Shown here: in pieces, positions 33,366-41,139 of the stretch | Layout of the letters: every line of letters begins with the position of its first letter | How positions within the stretch are numbered: position 1 is the stretch's first letter | Assembly: GCA_015056795.1 (NCBI GenBank) | Contig: SVFO01000012.1 | Location: forward strand, 42,629 to 106,628 | Reading direction: 5' to 3' | Length of the DNA: 64,000 nucleotides | Source: Lachnospiraceae bacterium | GTDB taxonomy: Bacteria > Bacillota > Clostridia > Lachnospirales > Lachnospiraceae | Program-made: the position numbers and the translations under genes | The notes under the pieces: generated by a model | What the model was told of the DNA's origin: nothing | Seen by the model: only the letters and a program-made list of their open reading frames with translations | The model's database searches: none

Positions 33366-33417
33366 CCGTCTAACAAAACCAAGCGACGCCGAAGGCGGCA
33401 TTTGGTTTTGAGACGGC
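33365..33417. repeat. Nested hairpin behind ychF
   Basis: GCCGTCT (33365-33371) pairs with AGACGGC (33411-33417), inside it AAAACCAA (33375-33382) pairs with TTGGTTTT (33402-33409), and the tip is CGCC-GAA-GGCG. It overlaps the ychF stop codon. There is no T-run directly behind it. Confidence 0.8.
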
Positions 33418-33422
33418 GTACA

Positions 33423-33478
33423 GTTTCAAAACAAAGAGCTGCGAAGCAGCGGCGCGCCGACAGGCGCGGTTTTGAAAC
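33423..33478. repeat. Three-way-junction palindrome
   Basis: The outer stem GTTTCAAAAC (33423-33432) pairs perfectly with GTTTTGAAAC (33469-33478). Within are two perfect hairpins, GCTGC-GAA-GCAGC (33438-33450) and CGCGCC-GACA-GGCGCG (33453-33468). No T-run follows. Confidence 0.82.
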
Positions 33479-33554
33479 TTGAGGATGCTTCTTCTTAAGA
33501 ATTATTAAGAAATCATAAAATTTTTTTGAAATCCTTAATTTCGATCAAAATGCA

Positions 33555-33631
33555 TATATGGTGTGCCTCGGAGATAAACACCACTATATCTTGTACCAAA
33601 AGGTCCTGCGATTGCCGCAGGGCCTTTTTTT
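33555..33631 (+). ncRNA. Candidate small structured RNA ending in a terminator
   Basis: A first hairpin, TATATGGTGT pairing with ACACCA and TATA around one bulged C (33555-33588), has a 13-base loop GCCTCGGAGATAA. It is followed after 11 bases by a strong intrinsic terminator (33600-33631). No convincing promoter was found for it, and it matches no riboswitch class I recognise, so this is only a candidate. It might instead be the end of a long ychF transcript. Confidence 0.35.
33600..33631 (+). terminator. Intrinsic terminator upstream of mraZ
   Basis: AAGGTCCTGCG (33600-33610) pairs with CGCAGGGCCTT (33616-33626) with one G-U pair and a five-base loop, followed by a run of T to 33631. It isolates the mraZ operon from upstream transcription. 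Confidence 0.88.
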
Positions 33632-33667
33632 GTTGGATTTTTGGCATTTTTTGGAACATAAAAACAC

Positions 33668-33696
33668 TTGCAAATTCTTAAGAATTAGGGTAAAAT
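33668..33696 (+). promoter_or_regulatory. mraZ operon promoter
   Basis: TTGCAA (33668-33673), a 17-base spacer that contains the palindrome ATTCTTAAGAAT, and TAAAAT (33691-33696). Transcription would begin close to 33703, just ahead of the phased boxes. Confidence 0.65.
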
Positions 33697-33706
33697 CATC
33701 TCATGA

Positions 33707-33750
33707 GTGGAAAAAAGTGGATGTTGGTGTTAGATTGTGGTAAAAATGGT
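33707..33750 (+). promoter_or_regulatory. Probable MraZ operator: five boxes at 10-bp spacing
   Basis: GTGG at 33707 and 33717, GTGT at 33727, GTGG at 33737 and TGGT at 33747 lie in exact 10-bp phase immediately behind the predicted transcription start. MraZ proteins are known to bind short G-rich direct repeats with a 10-bp period in front of their own gene, so this is a likely autoregulatory site. The box sequence differs from the E. coli TGGG form and is nearer to the AAAGTG-type boxes of mollicutes. Confidence 0.65.
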
Positions 33751-33824
33751 CGGAAAAACAAGTAGAAAACGGTGAATTTACGAAATACCGATAGATTTCC
33801 AAACGATGATGGGTGGTGATCAAG

Positions 33825-34262
33825 ATGTTCATGTGTGAATATAGCCATACAGTGGATACCAAGGGCAGATTGATCGTACCTGCGAAGTTCCGAGAAGTCC
33901 TGGGAGATGCTTTTGTGATATGCAAGGGCTTGGATCATTGCTTGTACATCTACTCCAATGAGGATTGGGAAGCCTTCGCAAATCAACTTTCCAGTTTGCC
34001 ACTTACGAATAAAGCTGCCAGAGAGTTTGTTAGATTTTTCCTCTCAGGTGCAAGTCAGGTTGAAGTGGACAAGTTAGGAAGAATATTAGTACCATCTAGC
34101 CTTCGAAGCTTTGCAGGCCTCGATAAGGATGTGGTTCTGGCAGGCGTTGGACATCGAATTGAAGTTTGGAGCAAAGAGAAATGGGAAGGCGAGTCTGGCG
34201 GCGATGACATGGATGAAATCGCTGAAACCATGGATCAGCTGGGAATCACCTTAACACAGTAA
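33825..34262 (+). CDS. mraZ: Transcriptional regulator MraZ
   Basis: 145 residues with two SpoVT/AbrB-like swapped-hairpin repeats: [20 protein letters not shown] at 4-23 and [17 protein letters not shown] about 50 residues later, each with the DxKGR/DKLGR signature. MraZ forms an octameric ring that binds direct repeats and tunes the division operon. ATG 33825 (MFMCEYSHT) matches the standard start, with GGGTGG eleven bases before; GTG 33813 is upstream. It opens the mraZ-ftsZ cluster and its probable binding sites are in the leader. Confidence 0.95.
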   Translation: MFMCEYSHTVDTKGRLIVPAKFREVLGDAFVICKGLDHCLYIYSNEDWEAFANQLSSLPLTNKAAREFVRFFLSGASQVEVDKLGRILVPSSLRSFAGLDKDVVLAGVGHRIEVWSKEKWEGESGGDDMDEIAETMDQLGITLTQ

Positions 34263-34297
34263 ACAAAGGAAGAAAGCATAAAGGGGGGAGCGAGGAA

Positions 34298-35239
34298 GTG
34301 GAAGAAGCGCAGTTCAATCATTATTCCGTACTGCTGGAAGAAACCATTGCTGAGCTCAAGGTAAAACCCGATGGAATTTATCTGGATGGAACGCTTGGCG
34401 GCGGTGGACATGCCTATCAGGTTTGCAAACGATTAACGGATGGACATTTCTATGGAATAGACCAAGACGAAGCAGCCATTCAGGCAGCAGGGGATCGGTT
34501 AAAGGAATTTGGAGACAAGGTAACGATCCTTCGAGACAATTATTGCAATGCAAAGTCGCTGCTGGAAAGTAAGGGAGTGGAAAAGGTAGACGGAATCGTC
34601 CTTGACTTGGGGGTTTCCTCTTACCAGCTAGATACGGAAGAGAGAGGTTTCTCTTATAGATATGACGCTCCGCTTGACATGAGAATGGATCAGAGGCAAA
34701 GCCTGACGGCCAAGGATATTGTCAATGGATATTCCGAAAAGGAATTGTTCGCAATCATCAGGGACTATGGAGAAGATCCCTTCGCAAAGAACATAGCGAA
34801 GCACATCGTTCAGGCAAGAACGATCAAACCGATTGAGACAACCTTTGAGCTAAATGAAATCATTAAAGCCTCGATTCCCGCAAAGATGAGAGTAAATGGA
34901 CATCCGTCCAAGCAAACCTTTCAGGCGATCAGGATTGAGTGCAATCGGGAGCTAGAGGTTCTGAAAAATGCATTGGATGATTTTATAGACATGCTGGCAC
35001 CGCAAGGAAGATTGTGTATCATCACCTTCCATTCGCTGGAAGACAGACTTGTAAAAAACGCATTTCGAAGAAATGAAAATCCATGTACCTGCCCGCCGAA
35101 CTTTCCGGTATGCACCTGCGGAAATGTCAGCAAGGGAACGGCCATCACAAAGAAGCCAATCCTTCCCGGGGAGAAGGAGCTTCAAGAGAATAATAGATCA
35201 AAGAGTGCAAAATTAAGGGTGTTTGAAAAGATTGGGTAA
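34298..35239 (+). CDS. rsmH: 16S rRNA (cytosine(1402)-N(4))-methyltransferase
   Basis: RsmH (MraW) methylates N4 of C1402 in the decoding centre using [11 protein letters not shown] at the start, [14 protein letters not shown] (SAM-binding), [10 protein letters not shown] and [17 protein letters not shown] are diagnostic; the C-terminus [13 protein letters not shown] is typical as well. 313 residues fits. The start is GTG 34298 behind AAGGGGGGAG. Second gene of the division cluster. Confidence 0.96.
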   Translation: MEEAQFNHYSVLLEETIAELKVKPDGIYLDGTLGGGGHAYQVCKRLTDGHFYGIDQDEAAIQAAGDRLKEFGDKVTILRDNYCNAKSLLESKGVEKVDGIVLDLGVSSYQLDTEERGFSYRYDAPLDMRMDQRQSLTAKDIVNGYSEKELFAIIRDYGEDPFAKNIAKHIVQARTIKPIETTFELNEIIKASIPAKMRVNGHPSKQTFQAIRIECNRELEVLKNALDDFIDMLAPQGRLCIITFHSLEDRLVKNAFRRNENPCTCPPNFPVCTCGNVSKGTAITKKPILPGEKELQENNRSKSAKLRVFEKIG

Positions 35240-35261
35240 CGAAACAGGGGGGTAACGCATT

Positions 35262-35726
35262 ATGGTCAAGGAGACGAACAGACGTCAGGTGGCAAGACAG
35301 CAGTATGTTTATGGGAGCGCAGCACCTAAGGTTGACATTCGCCGCGAGATGGAGGAAGAAAGAAGAGTCCATCGCGTAAGCCAGACGACCAAAAAGAATA
35401 GAGAGCATGTTCATTCCATGAGTCCTGCTTATGTTTTTGTATTATTGCTTTGCCTTTGTACGGCACTTTGTGTTATAATCTGGTATGTGAATTTGCAATC
35501 TCAGGTAACCAGCAAGGTCTCTGTCGTTAATCAGCTGGAATCTAAGCTGAACAACATGAAGCAGGCGAATGATGAGGAAAACCTTAGAATTCAGAATAGT
35601 GTAGATCTTGAGGAGATTAAGAGAATTGCCATCGGAGAATTAGGCATGACCTACGCGCAGGAAGGACAGATTGTGTACTATTCCAGCGAAGGAACGGATT
35701 ACATGCGTAAAGTGGTGGAGGATTAG
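35262..35726 (+). CDS. ftsL: Cell division protein FtsL
   Basis: 154 residues with a basic cytoplasmic N-terminus, one membrane helix at about residues 54-76 (PAYVFVLLLCLCTALCVIIW) and an extracellular coiled coil (VNQLESKLNNMKQANDEEN). This single-pass plus coiled-coil layout and its place between rsmH and the PBPs identify FtsL, which joins DivIB and DivIC at the septum. Sequence conservation in this family is low, so position carries much of the call. GGGGGG lies before ATG 35262. Confidence 0.85.
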   Translation: MVKETNRRQVARQQYVYGSAAPKVDIRREMEEERRVHRVSQTTKKNREHVHSMSPAYVFVLLLCLCTALCVIIWYVNLQSQVTSKVSVVNQLESKLNNMKQANDEENLRIQNSVDLEEIKRIAIGELGMTYAQEGQIVYYSSEGTDYMRKVVED

Positions 35727-35731
35727 GAAAG

Positions 35732-37870
35732 GTGCAAAAGCAAAAGCCACGAAAATTTAGCAAAACCAGTCAAAAAAAGGTCCTGGTACTATTCTTTTTA
35801 GTACTAGCGGCCTTTATATTTCTTTTTGCGAGAATTGTTTGGCTGATTCAAAATAACGAGACGGAATATCAGAAGCAGGTATTGTCACAGAGATCCTACG
35901 ATTCCAGAACGTTACCGGCAAGGCGCGGTGACATCGTAGACTCTAAGGGCGTAAAGCTTGCAACCTGTGAGAAGGTTTACAATCTGGTCGTAGATGCCTC
36001 CGTCATGACGACGAAGGAAGGAAAGTATATTGAAACCACATTGACTGCTTTGGATCAATGCTTTCCACAGCTGGACATTAACGAGATTCGGACCTTTGTA
36101 AAACAAAATCCTGGAAATCAGTGGCACGTAGTTCTGAAAAAGCTGACATTTGAGGAAATTAGCGAGTTCAAGGCGCTGCAGAGCGAAAACAAAGACATTA
36201 AGGGCATTTGGTTCGAAGAGGAATTTCGAAGAATCTACCCTGGCGGAAGCCTGGCAGCGGATGTTATCGGATTTACCAGAACGGACAATCATGGTCTGTA
36301 TGGTCTGGAAGAGTATTACAACAAGGAATTAAATGGCATAGATGGAAGAACCTACGGCTATTTGGATGATGACCTCAATTTACAGAAGACGGTAAAGCCT
36401 GCAGTCGATGGATATACCATTCACAGCACACTGGACGTCAATGTGCAGTCCATCGTGGAAAAGTATCTGAAGAAGTTCAATGACGAACATAAGGACCACT
36501 ATCATCAGGGAAATGGTGCGGAGAATCTTGGCTGTATTGTCATGGAGGTCAATACGGGCAACATTCTGGCTATGGCAAGCTATCCCACCTTTGACCTAAA
36601 CAACACGAAGGACCTCAGCGCTCTTTTAGGAAGCGTTCAGGTGGAACAGGTCGACAAGGAAAACGGTTATTACGAAATCAAAAAGACCGGTAAGTACATT
36701 AATCAGGATCTTCTCAACGAAATGACGGACGAGGAGATATTGACCAATTTGAATTATCTGTGGAAAAACTATTGTATCACGAGCTCCTACGAGCCAGGAT
36801 CTACATTTAAGCCATTTACCGTGGCGGCAGCCCTGGAGACGGATTCCATTTCACCGGATTCCTATTATGAATGTCTGGGTTCCTGGCAGGTGGGCCCTCA
36901 CAACATTCACTGCCATAACAGATATGGTGATGGCGTGATCAGTCTGAAGTCCGCAGTGGCGCAGTCCTGTAACGTTGCCATGATGAAGATTGCAACGACC
37001 ATGGGCGCAGAGAAATTTAGTAAGTTCCAGCAGGCCTTCAATTTTGGCTTAAAGACGAACATTGATCTTGCAGGTGAAGCGAGGACCGCTGATTTCCTGA
37101 GAAGCGCCGACGAGATGGATCCTTCGGATTTGGCGACATACAGCTTTGGTCAGAACTTTAACGTGACAATGATTCAGCTGGCGACGGGATTCTGTTCCCT
37201 GATCAATGGCGGATACTATTATGAGCCGCACATGGTATCGAAGATTACGAATACCAGCGGTGTAACCGTAAAAAGCATTGAACCTCGCGTTCTAAAGCAA
37301 ACCATTTCTGCTTCGACGTCTGCCCTGATTCGAGAGTATTGTCAGGCGGTAGTTACGGAGGGAACTGGTAAGGCAGCAAGACCCGCTGGCTACATGATCG
37401 GCGGCAAGACGGGAACGGCCCAGACATACCCCAGGGATGGAAATGACTTTGTTGTATCCTTTATTGGTTTTGCGCCTGTGGATGATCCGCAGATTCTGGT
37501 GTATGTTGTCGTAGACAGAGTCAATGAAGGCAAGCAGGACAACGTAGGCTATGCGAGAGAAATCGTCCGCAACATCTTTACGGAGGTTCTTCCTTACGAA
37601 AACATCTTTATGACGGAGGAGCTGAGCGCGAAGGAAATTCAAGAATTAGAGGATCGTAAGCTGGAAAATACACTGCAATATGGTAAGGCGATGGAGAACC
37701 CTGAAAGTGGAGAGGAACCGCAGGAGAAGGAGCAGAAACAGGATCCTGTATGGAAGAGCTTCCCGATTGATCCTGCCACGGGGTATCGCAAGGATCCCAA
37801 TACGGGAGAGCTGTTAGATCCTGACACGGGAGATCCGATTAACAGTACCATGAAAATCATCGATTTCTAA
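35732..37870 (+). CDS. Class B penicillin-binding protein (FtsI/PBP2B-like)
   Basis: 712 residues: one N-terminal membrane helix (about 17-38), a PBP dimerisation domain, then the transpeptidase with STFK (Ser357, Lys360), SCN (Ser412) and KTG (Lys559). It cross-links septal peptidoglycan and is the probable FtsI. No PASTA domain is present; instead the C-terminal tail is polar, Glu/Gln-rich and ends with three DPxTG units (DPATG, DPNTG, DPDTG). The start is GTG 35732, six bases behind ftsL. A second PBP follows. Confidence 0.93.
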   Translation: MQKQKPRKFSKTSQKKVLVLFFLVLAAFIFLFARIVWLIQNNETEYQKQVLSQRSYDSRTLPARRGDIVDSKGVKLATCEKVYNLVVDASVMTTKEGKYIETTLTALDQCFPQLDINEIRTFVKQNPGNQWHVVLKKLTFEEISEFKALQSENKDIKGIWFEEEFRRIYPGGSLAADVIGFTRTDNHGLYGLEEYYNKELNGIDGRTYGYLDDDLNLQKTVKPAVDGYTIHSTLDVNVQSIVEKYLKKFNDEHKDHYHQGNGAENLGCIVMEVNTGNILAMASYPTFDLNNTKDLSALLGSVQVEQVDKENGYYEIKKTGKYINQDLLNEMTDEEILTNLNYLWKNYCITSSYEPGSTFKPFTVAAALETDSISPDSYYECLGSWQVGPHNIHCHNRYGDGVISLKSAVAQSCNVAMMKIATTMGAEKFSKFQQAFNFGLKTNIDLAGEARTADFLRSADEMDPSDLATYSFGQNFNVTMIQLATGFCSLINGGYYYEPHMVSKITNTSGVTVKSIEPRVLKQTISASTSALIREYCQAVVTEGTGKAARPAGYMIGGKTGTAQTYPRDGNDFVVSFIGFAPVDDPQILVYVVVDRVNEGKQDNVGYAREIVRNIFTEVLPYENIFMTEELSAKEIQELEDRKLENTLQYGKAMENPESGEEPQEKEQKQDPVWKSFPIDPATGYRKDPNTGELLDPDTGDPINSTMKIIDF

Positions 37871-37891
37871 GAATATTCATAGTTAGGGCAT

Positions 37892-37940
37892 AACCTCATA
37901 AAGACGGGAATACAGATAACTGATCCCCTTTTATGAGGTT
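37892..37940 (+). promoter_or_regulatory. Hairpin covering the ribosome site of the second PBP
   Basis: AACCTCATAAA (37892-37902) pairs perfectly with TTTATGAGGTT (37930-37940). The 3' arm contains the GAGG that precedes ATG 37945 and also an in-frame ATG at 37933. Folding would hide the start region; with no U-run it does not look like a terminator. Confidence 0.6.
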
Positions 37941-37944
37941 TTCC

Positions 37945-39738
37945 ATGTCAGGACGGAAAGAGACAGACCTTGATTTTTTGCGAAGCAGCCTACGATTTCA
38001 TCACCGAAAGAAGATTACCATCACGGTGTTTTTGCTGATCGGTGCTTGTGTTTTTTTGATTGGCAGACTTACCCATTTTATGATTTTTTGCTCGGAGCAT
38101 TACGCGGAAGCTGCAAGGGAGCTTCATGAGAGGGAGCGAACGATTAAGGCGGCCAGGGGAAGGATTCTGGATCAAAATGGCGTCGTACTGGCCGACAATC
38201 GAACGGTTTGTACGATCTCCGTGATTTATCATCAGGTGCAGGATCGGGAAGAGGTCATACGCGTCCTGTGCAGGGAGCTAGACCTGTCGGAGGAATATGT
38301 CCGTAAGCGTGTGGAGAAACGCTCCTCCATGGAGCGAATCAAAAGCAACGTTGACAAGGAGACGGGAGACCGCATTCGTGAGTATGATCTCGCAGGCGTA
38401 AAGGTGGATGAGGACTATAAACGCTATTATCCCTATGGAGAGCTGGCGAGCAAGGTCCTTGGATTTACTGGTTCGGACAATCAAGGGATTTTGGGGCTGG
38501 AGGTCAAGTATGAGGAATATCTTCAAGGAACCAAGGGCCAGATCTTGACCATGACGGATGCCAAAGGGATTGAGGTGGAGCGGGAAGGGGAAAGAAGGGT
38601 CGAGCCAATTGCTGGAATGGACTTGGTAACCAGCCTGGATCTAAACATTCAGACCTATGCCACACAGCTGGCAAAGCAGGCGTACCTGACCAAGGAAGCG
38701 CAGAGCGTTTCGATTATGGTGATGAACGTTAAGAACGGGGAATTGCTCTGCATGGTCAATTATCCCGAATTTGACTTGAATGATCCGTATGCACTGGACG
38801 GGATTGGCCTTGAAGCACAAAGCGGGGCGGCAGTGCAGGATTTGCTGAATGCAAAATGGAGAAATGCCTGTATCAATGATACCTATGAGCCGGGATCGAC
38901 GTTTAAGATCATCACGGCTGCGGCAGGTCTGGAGGCAGGCGTTGTAGCAAAGGATAGTAGCTTTTATTGTCCAGGCTATGTTGTCGTGGATGACCGACGA
39001 ATTCGATGCCATAAGATCGCAGGGCATGGAAGTCAGGATTTTGTTCATGCAGTCATGAATTCCTGCAATCCAGCTTTTGTGACGCTAGGACTTCGGATTG
39101 GAGCGGAAAGATATTATGAATATTTTGAACAATTTGGCCTGAAGAAAAAGACGGGAATTGATCTTCCTGGAGAAGCGGGAACGATCATGCATAAGCTGGA
39201 GGACATGGGAAACGTGGAACTGGCAACCGTATCCTTTGGGCAATCCTTTCAGATCACGCCTCTGCAGCTTTTATGTACGGCGGCCTCCATTGTGAATGGT
39301 GGGGTACGCGTAACACCACACTTTGGCGTGAAGGCCGTCAATTCTGCTACGGGAGAAGAAAAGGAATTTTCCTATCCCGTCATGGAAGGAATCGTGTCAG
39401 CGGAAACCAGTGAGACCATGCGATACATGCTGGAGAAGGTTGTCAGCGAGGGCGGTGGGAAGAATGGCCGGGTAGAGGGCTACAGCATTGGCGGTAAAAC
39501 GGCAACCAGCCAGACGCTTCCCAGGGGAACAGGACAATATATCTCATCCTTTCTGGCCTTCGCGCCAGCGCAGGATCCGCAGGTGATTGCCATTGCGATT
39601 ATCAATCGGCCCAAGGGAGCATACTATGGTGGGCAAATCGCGGCCCCAATCCTGCGACAGCTTTATGAAAATATACTTCCTTATTTGGGAATTATGCGTT
39701 ATACTATTCAGGAGGGTGAAGCACCCTTGAGGGATTGA
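37945..39738 (+). CDS. Class B penicillin-binding protein (SpoVD-like)
   Basis: 597 residues with an N-terminal membrane helix (about 24-44), a dimerisation domain (RGRILDQNGVVLADN) and a transpeptidase domain with STFK at Ser318 and SCN about 60 residues further. The third motif reads KTA (Lys518-Ala520) where KTG is usual. It is without PASTA repeats. Position as the second PBP before murD matches SpoVD, the spore-cortex enzyme, but a division role is also possible. ATG 37945 is preferred to ATG 37933 because GAGG is spaced for it. Confidence 0.9.
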   Translation: MSGRKETDLDFLRSSLRFHHRKKITITVFLLIGACVFLIGRLTHFMIFCSEHYAEAARELHERERTIKAARGRILDQNGVVLADNRTVCTISVIYHQVQDREEVIRVLCRELDLSEEYVRKRVEKRSSMERIKSNVDKETGDRIREYDLAGVKVDEDYKRYYPYGELASKVLGFTGSDNQGILGLEVKYEEYLQGTKGQILTMTDAKGIEVEREGERRVEPIAGMDLVTSLDLNIQTYATQLAKQAYLTKEAQSVSIMVMNVKNGELLCMVNYPEFDLNDPYALDGIGLEAQSGAAVQDLLNAKWRNACINDTYEPGSTFKIITAAAGLEAGVVAKDSSFYCPGYVVVDDRRIRCHKIAGHGSQDFVHAVMNSCNPAFVTLGLRIGAERYYEYFEQFGLKKKTGIDLPGEAGTIMHKLEDMGNVELATVSFGQSFQITPLQLLCTAASIVNGGVRVTPHFGVKAVNSATGEEKEFSYPVMEGIVSAETSETMRYMLEKVVSEGGGKNGRVEGYSIGGKTATSQTLPRGTGQYISSFLAFAPAQDPQVIAIAIINRPKGAYYGGQIAAPILRQLYENILPYLGIMRYTIQEGEAPLRD

Positions 39739-39759
39739 AGTTTTGGAGGAACAAAGAAC

Positions 39760-41127
39760 ATGTTGGAAGGACAAAAATGTCTGATCATCGGATCAGGAAT
39801 CAGCGGCATTGGCGCTGCACAGTTACTATCACATTTTGATGCGGAGATTACGCTGTATGACAGCAACGAAAAACTAAGCCCAGAGGAAATAGCGGCAAAG
39901 CTTCCTAAGGGTGTGCATGCAAAATGTATCACGGGGGAGCTCCCTGAAACGATAGAAATGGAGACGCAGGCGCTGATTCTGAGCCCTGGCGTACCCACGG
40001 ACATTCCGCTGGTGGTCCGCATGAGGGATCGCGGCGTTTTTGTGCTTGGTGAAATAGAACTGGCTTATCTCGCGGAAAAGGGTACCGTGGCGGCCGTGAC
40101 AGGCACGAATGGTAAGACCACGACAACAACGCTTTTGGGCGAGATCATGAAGGCATATTTAGGCGAAGAAAAGGCATTCGTTGTTGGTAATATTGGTAAT
40201 CCGTATACATTGGAGGCTTTGAAGAGCACGCCAGATTCCGTGACCGTTGGAGAGCTGAGCTCCTTCCAGCTAGAGACCATTCATTCCTTCCGTCCTCATG
40301 TTTCAGCCATCCTGAATATTACGCCGGATCACTTAAATCGCCATCATACCATGGAGGCTTATATTCAGGCGAAGGAGGCCGTTGCTAAGAATCAGACGAA
40401 GGAAGATATCTGTGTCCTGAATTATGAAAATGAATATACGAGGGAATTTGGAAAGAGATGTCCTGCAAGACCAGTTTATTTTTCATCTGCAAGAGAGCTG
40501 GAGGAGGGATATTTTCTTCGTGGAACCCGTATCGTCCGCAGGTTTGACGGTGTAGAGTCTGATCTGATGGACATTCGAAATGATATGAATCTTGTGGGCA
40601 TCCATAATGCGGAAAATGTCATGGCAGGCATTGCAATGGCAGAGGGAATGGGCGTTCCGATGGACGTGATCCTTCGCGTCATTAAGGAATTCAAGGCGGT
40701 GGAGCATCGCATTGAATATGTCGCCACGAAGAATGGCATCATTTACTATAATGATTCCAAGGGAACCAATCCAGATGCAGCCATTCAGGGAATTAAGGCG
40801 ATGGATCGTCCGACGATTCTGATTGGCGGAGGATATGATAAGCAGAATACCTATGACGAGTGGATTGAGAGCTTTGACGGGAAGGTAAAGTGGCTGGTTC
40901 TTATTGGTCAGACGAGAGAGAAGATCGCAGAATGCGCAAAGGCACATGGCATTACGCAAATTAAATTTGCAGACACCTATGATGAGTGCCTTAAGCTGTG
41001 TACTTCGCTGGCAGAGCCTGGAGATGCCGTCTTGCTTTCGCCTGCCTGCGCAAGCTGGGGGATGTTCCCGAATTATGAGACGCGTGGGCGTATGTTTAAG
41101 GATTATGTAAACGCACTTCCTGATTAA
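39760..41127 (+). CDS. murD: UDP-N-acetylmuramoylalanine--D-glutamate ligase
   Basis: MurD adds D-glutamate to UDP-MurNAc-L-Ala in the cytoplasm. The N-terminal Rossmann-like part (IIGSGISGIGAAQLL), the ATP-binding TGTNGKTTTT near residue 114, NITPDHLNRH and YNDSKGTNPDA are all present, and 455 residues is standard. TTGGAGGAAC precedes ATG 39760. It directly follows the second PBP; the mraY gene commonly found at this spot is absent. Confidence 0.96.
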   Translation: MLEGQKCLIIGSGISGIGAAQLLSHFDAEITLYDSNEKLSPEEIAAKLPKGVHAKCITGELPETIEMETQALILSPGVPTDIPLVVRMRDRGVFVLGEIELAYLAEKGTVAAVTGTNGKTTTTTLLGEIMKAYLGEEKAFVVGNIGNPYTLEALKSTPDSVTVGELSSFQLETIHSFRPHVSAILNITPDHLNRHHTMEAYIQAKEAVAKNQTKEDICVLNYENEYTREFGKRCPARPVYFSSARELEEGYFLRGTRIVRRFDGVESDLMDIRNDMNLVGIHNAENVMAGIAMAEGMGVPMDVILRVIKEFKAVEHRIEYVATKNGIIYYNDSKGTNPDAAIQGIKAMDRPTILIGGGYDKQNTYDEWIESFDGKVKWLVLIGQTREKIAECAKAHGITQIKFADTYDECLKLCTSLAEPGDAVLLSPACASWGMFPNYETRGRMFKDYVNALPD

Positions 41128-41139
41128 CAAGGAGTTCAC

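Larger units (their letters stand above)
33366..33824. other. Structured intergenic region between ychF and mraZ
   Basis: About 460 bases without a gene. It contains nested hairpins (33365-33417), a three-way-junction palindrome (33423-33478), two copies of the palindromic 13-mer TTCTTAAGAATTA (33492-33504 and 33675-33687), a possible small RNA ending in a terminator (33555-33631), the mraZ promoter (33668-33696) and a phased operator (33707-33750). Confidence 0.8.
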
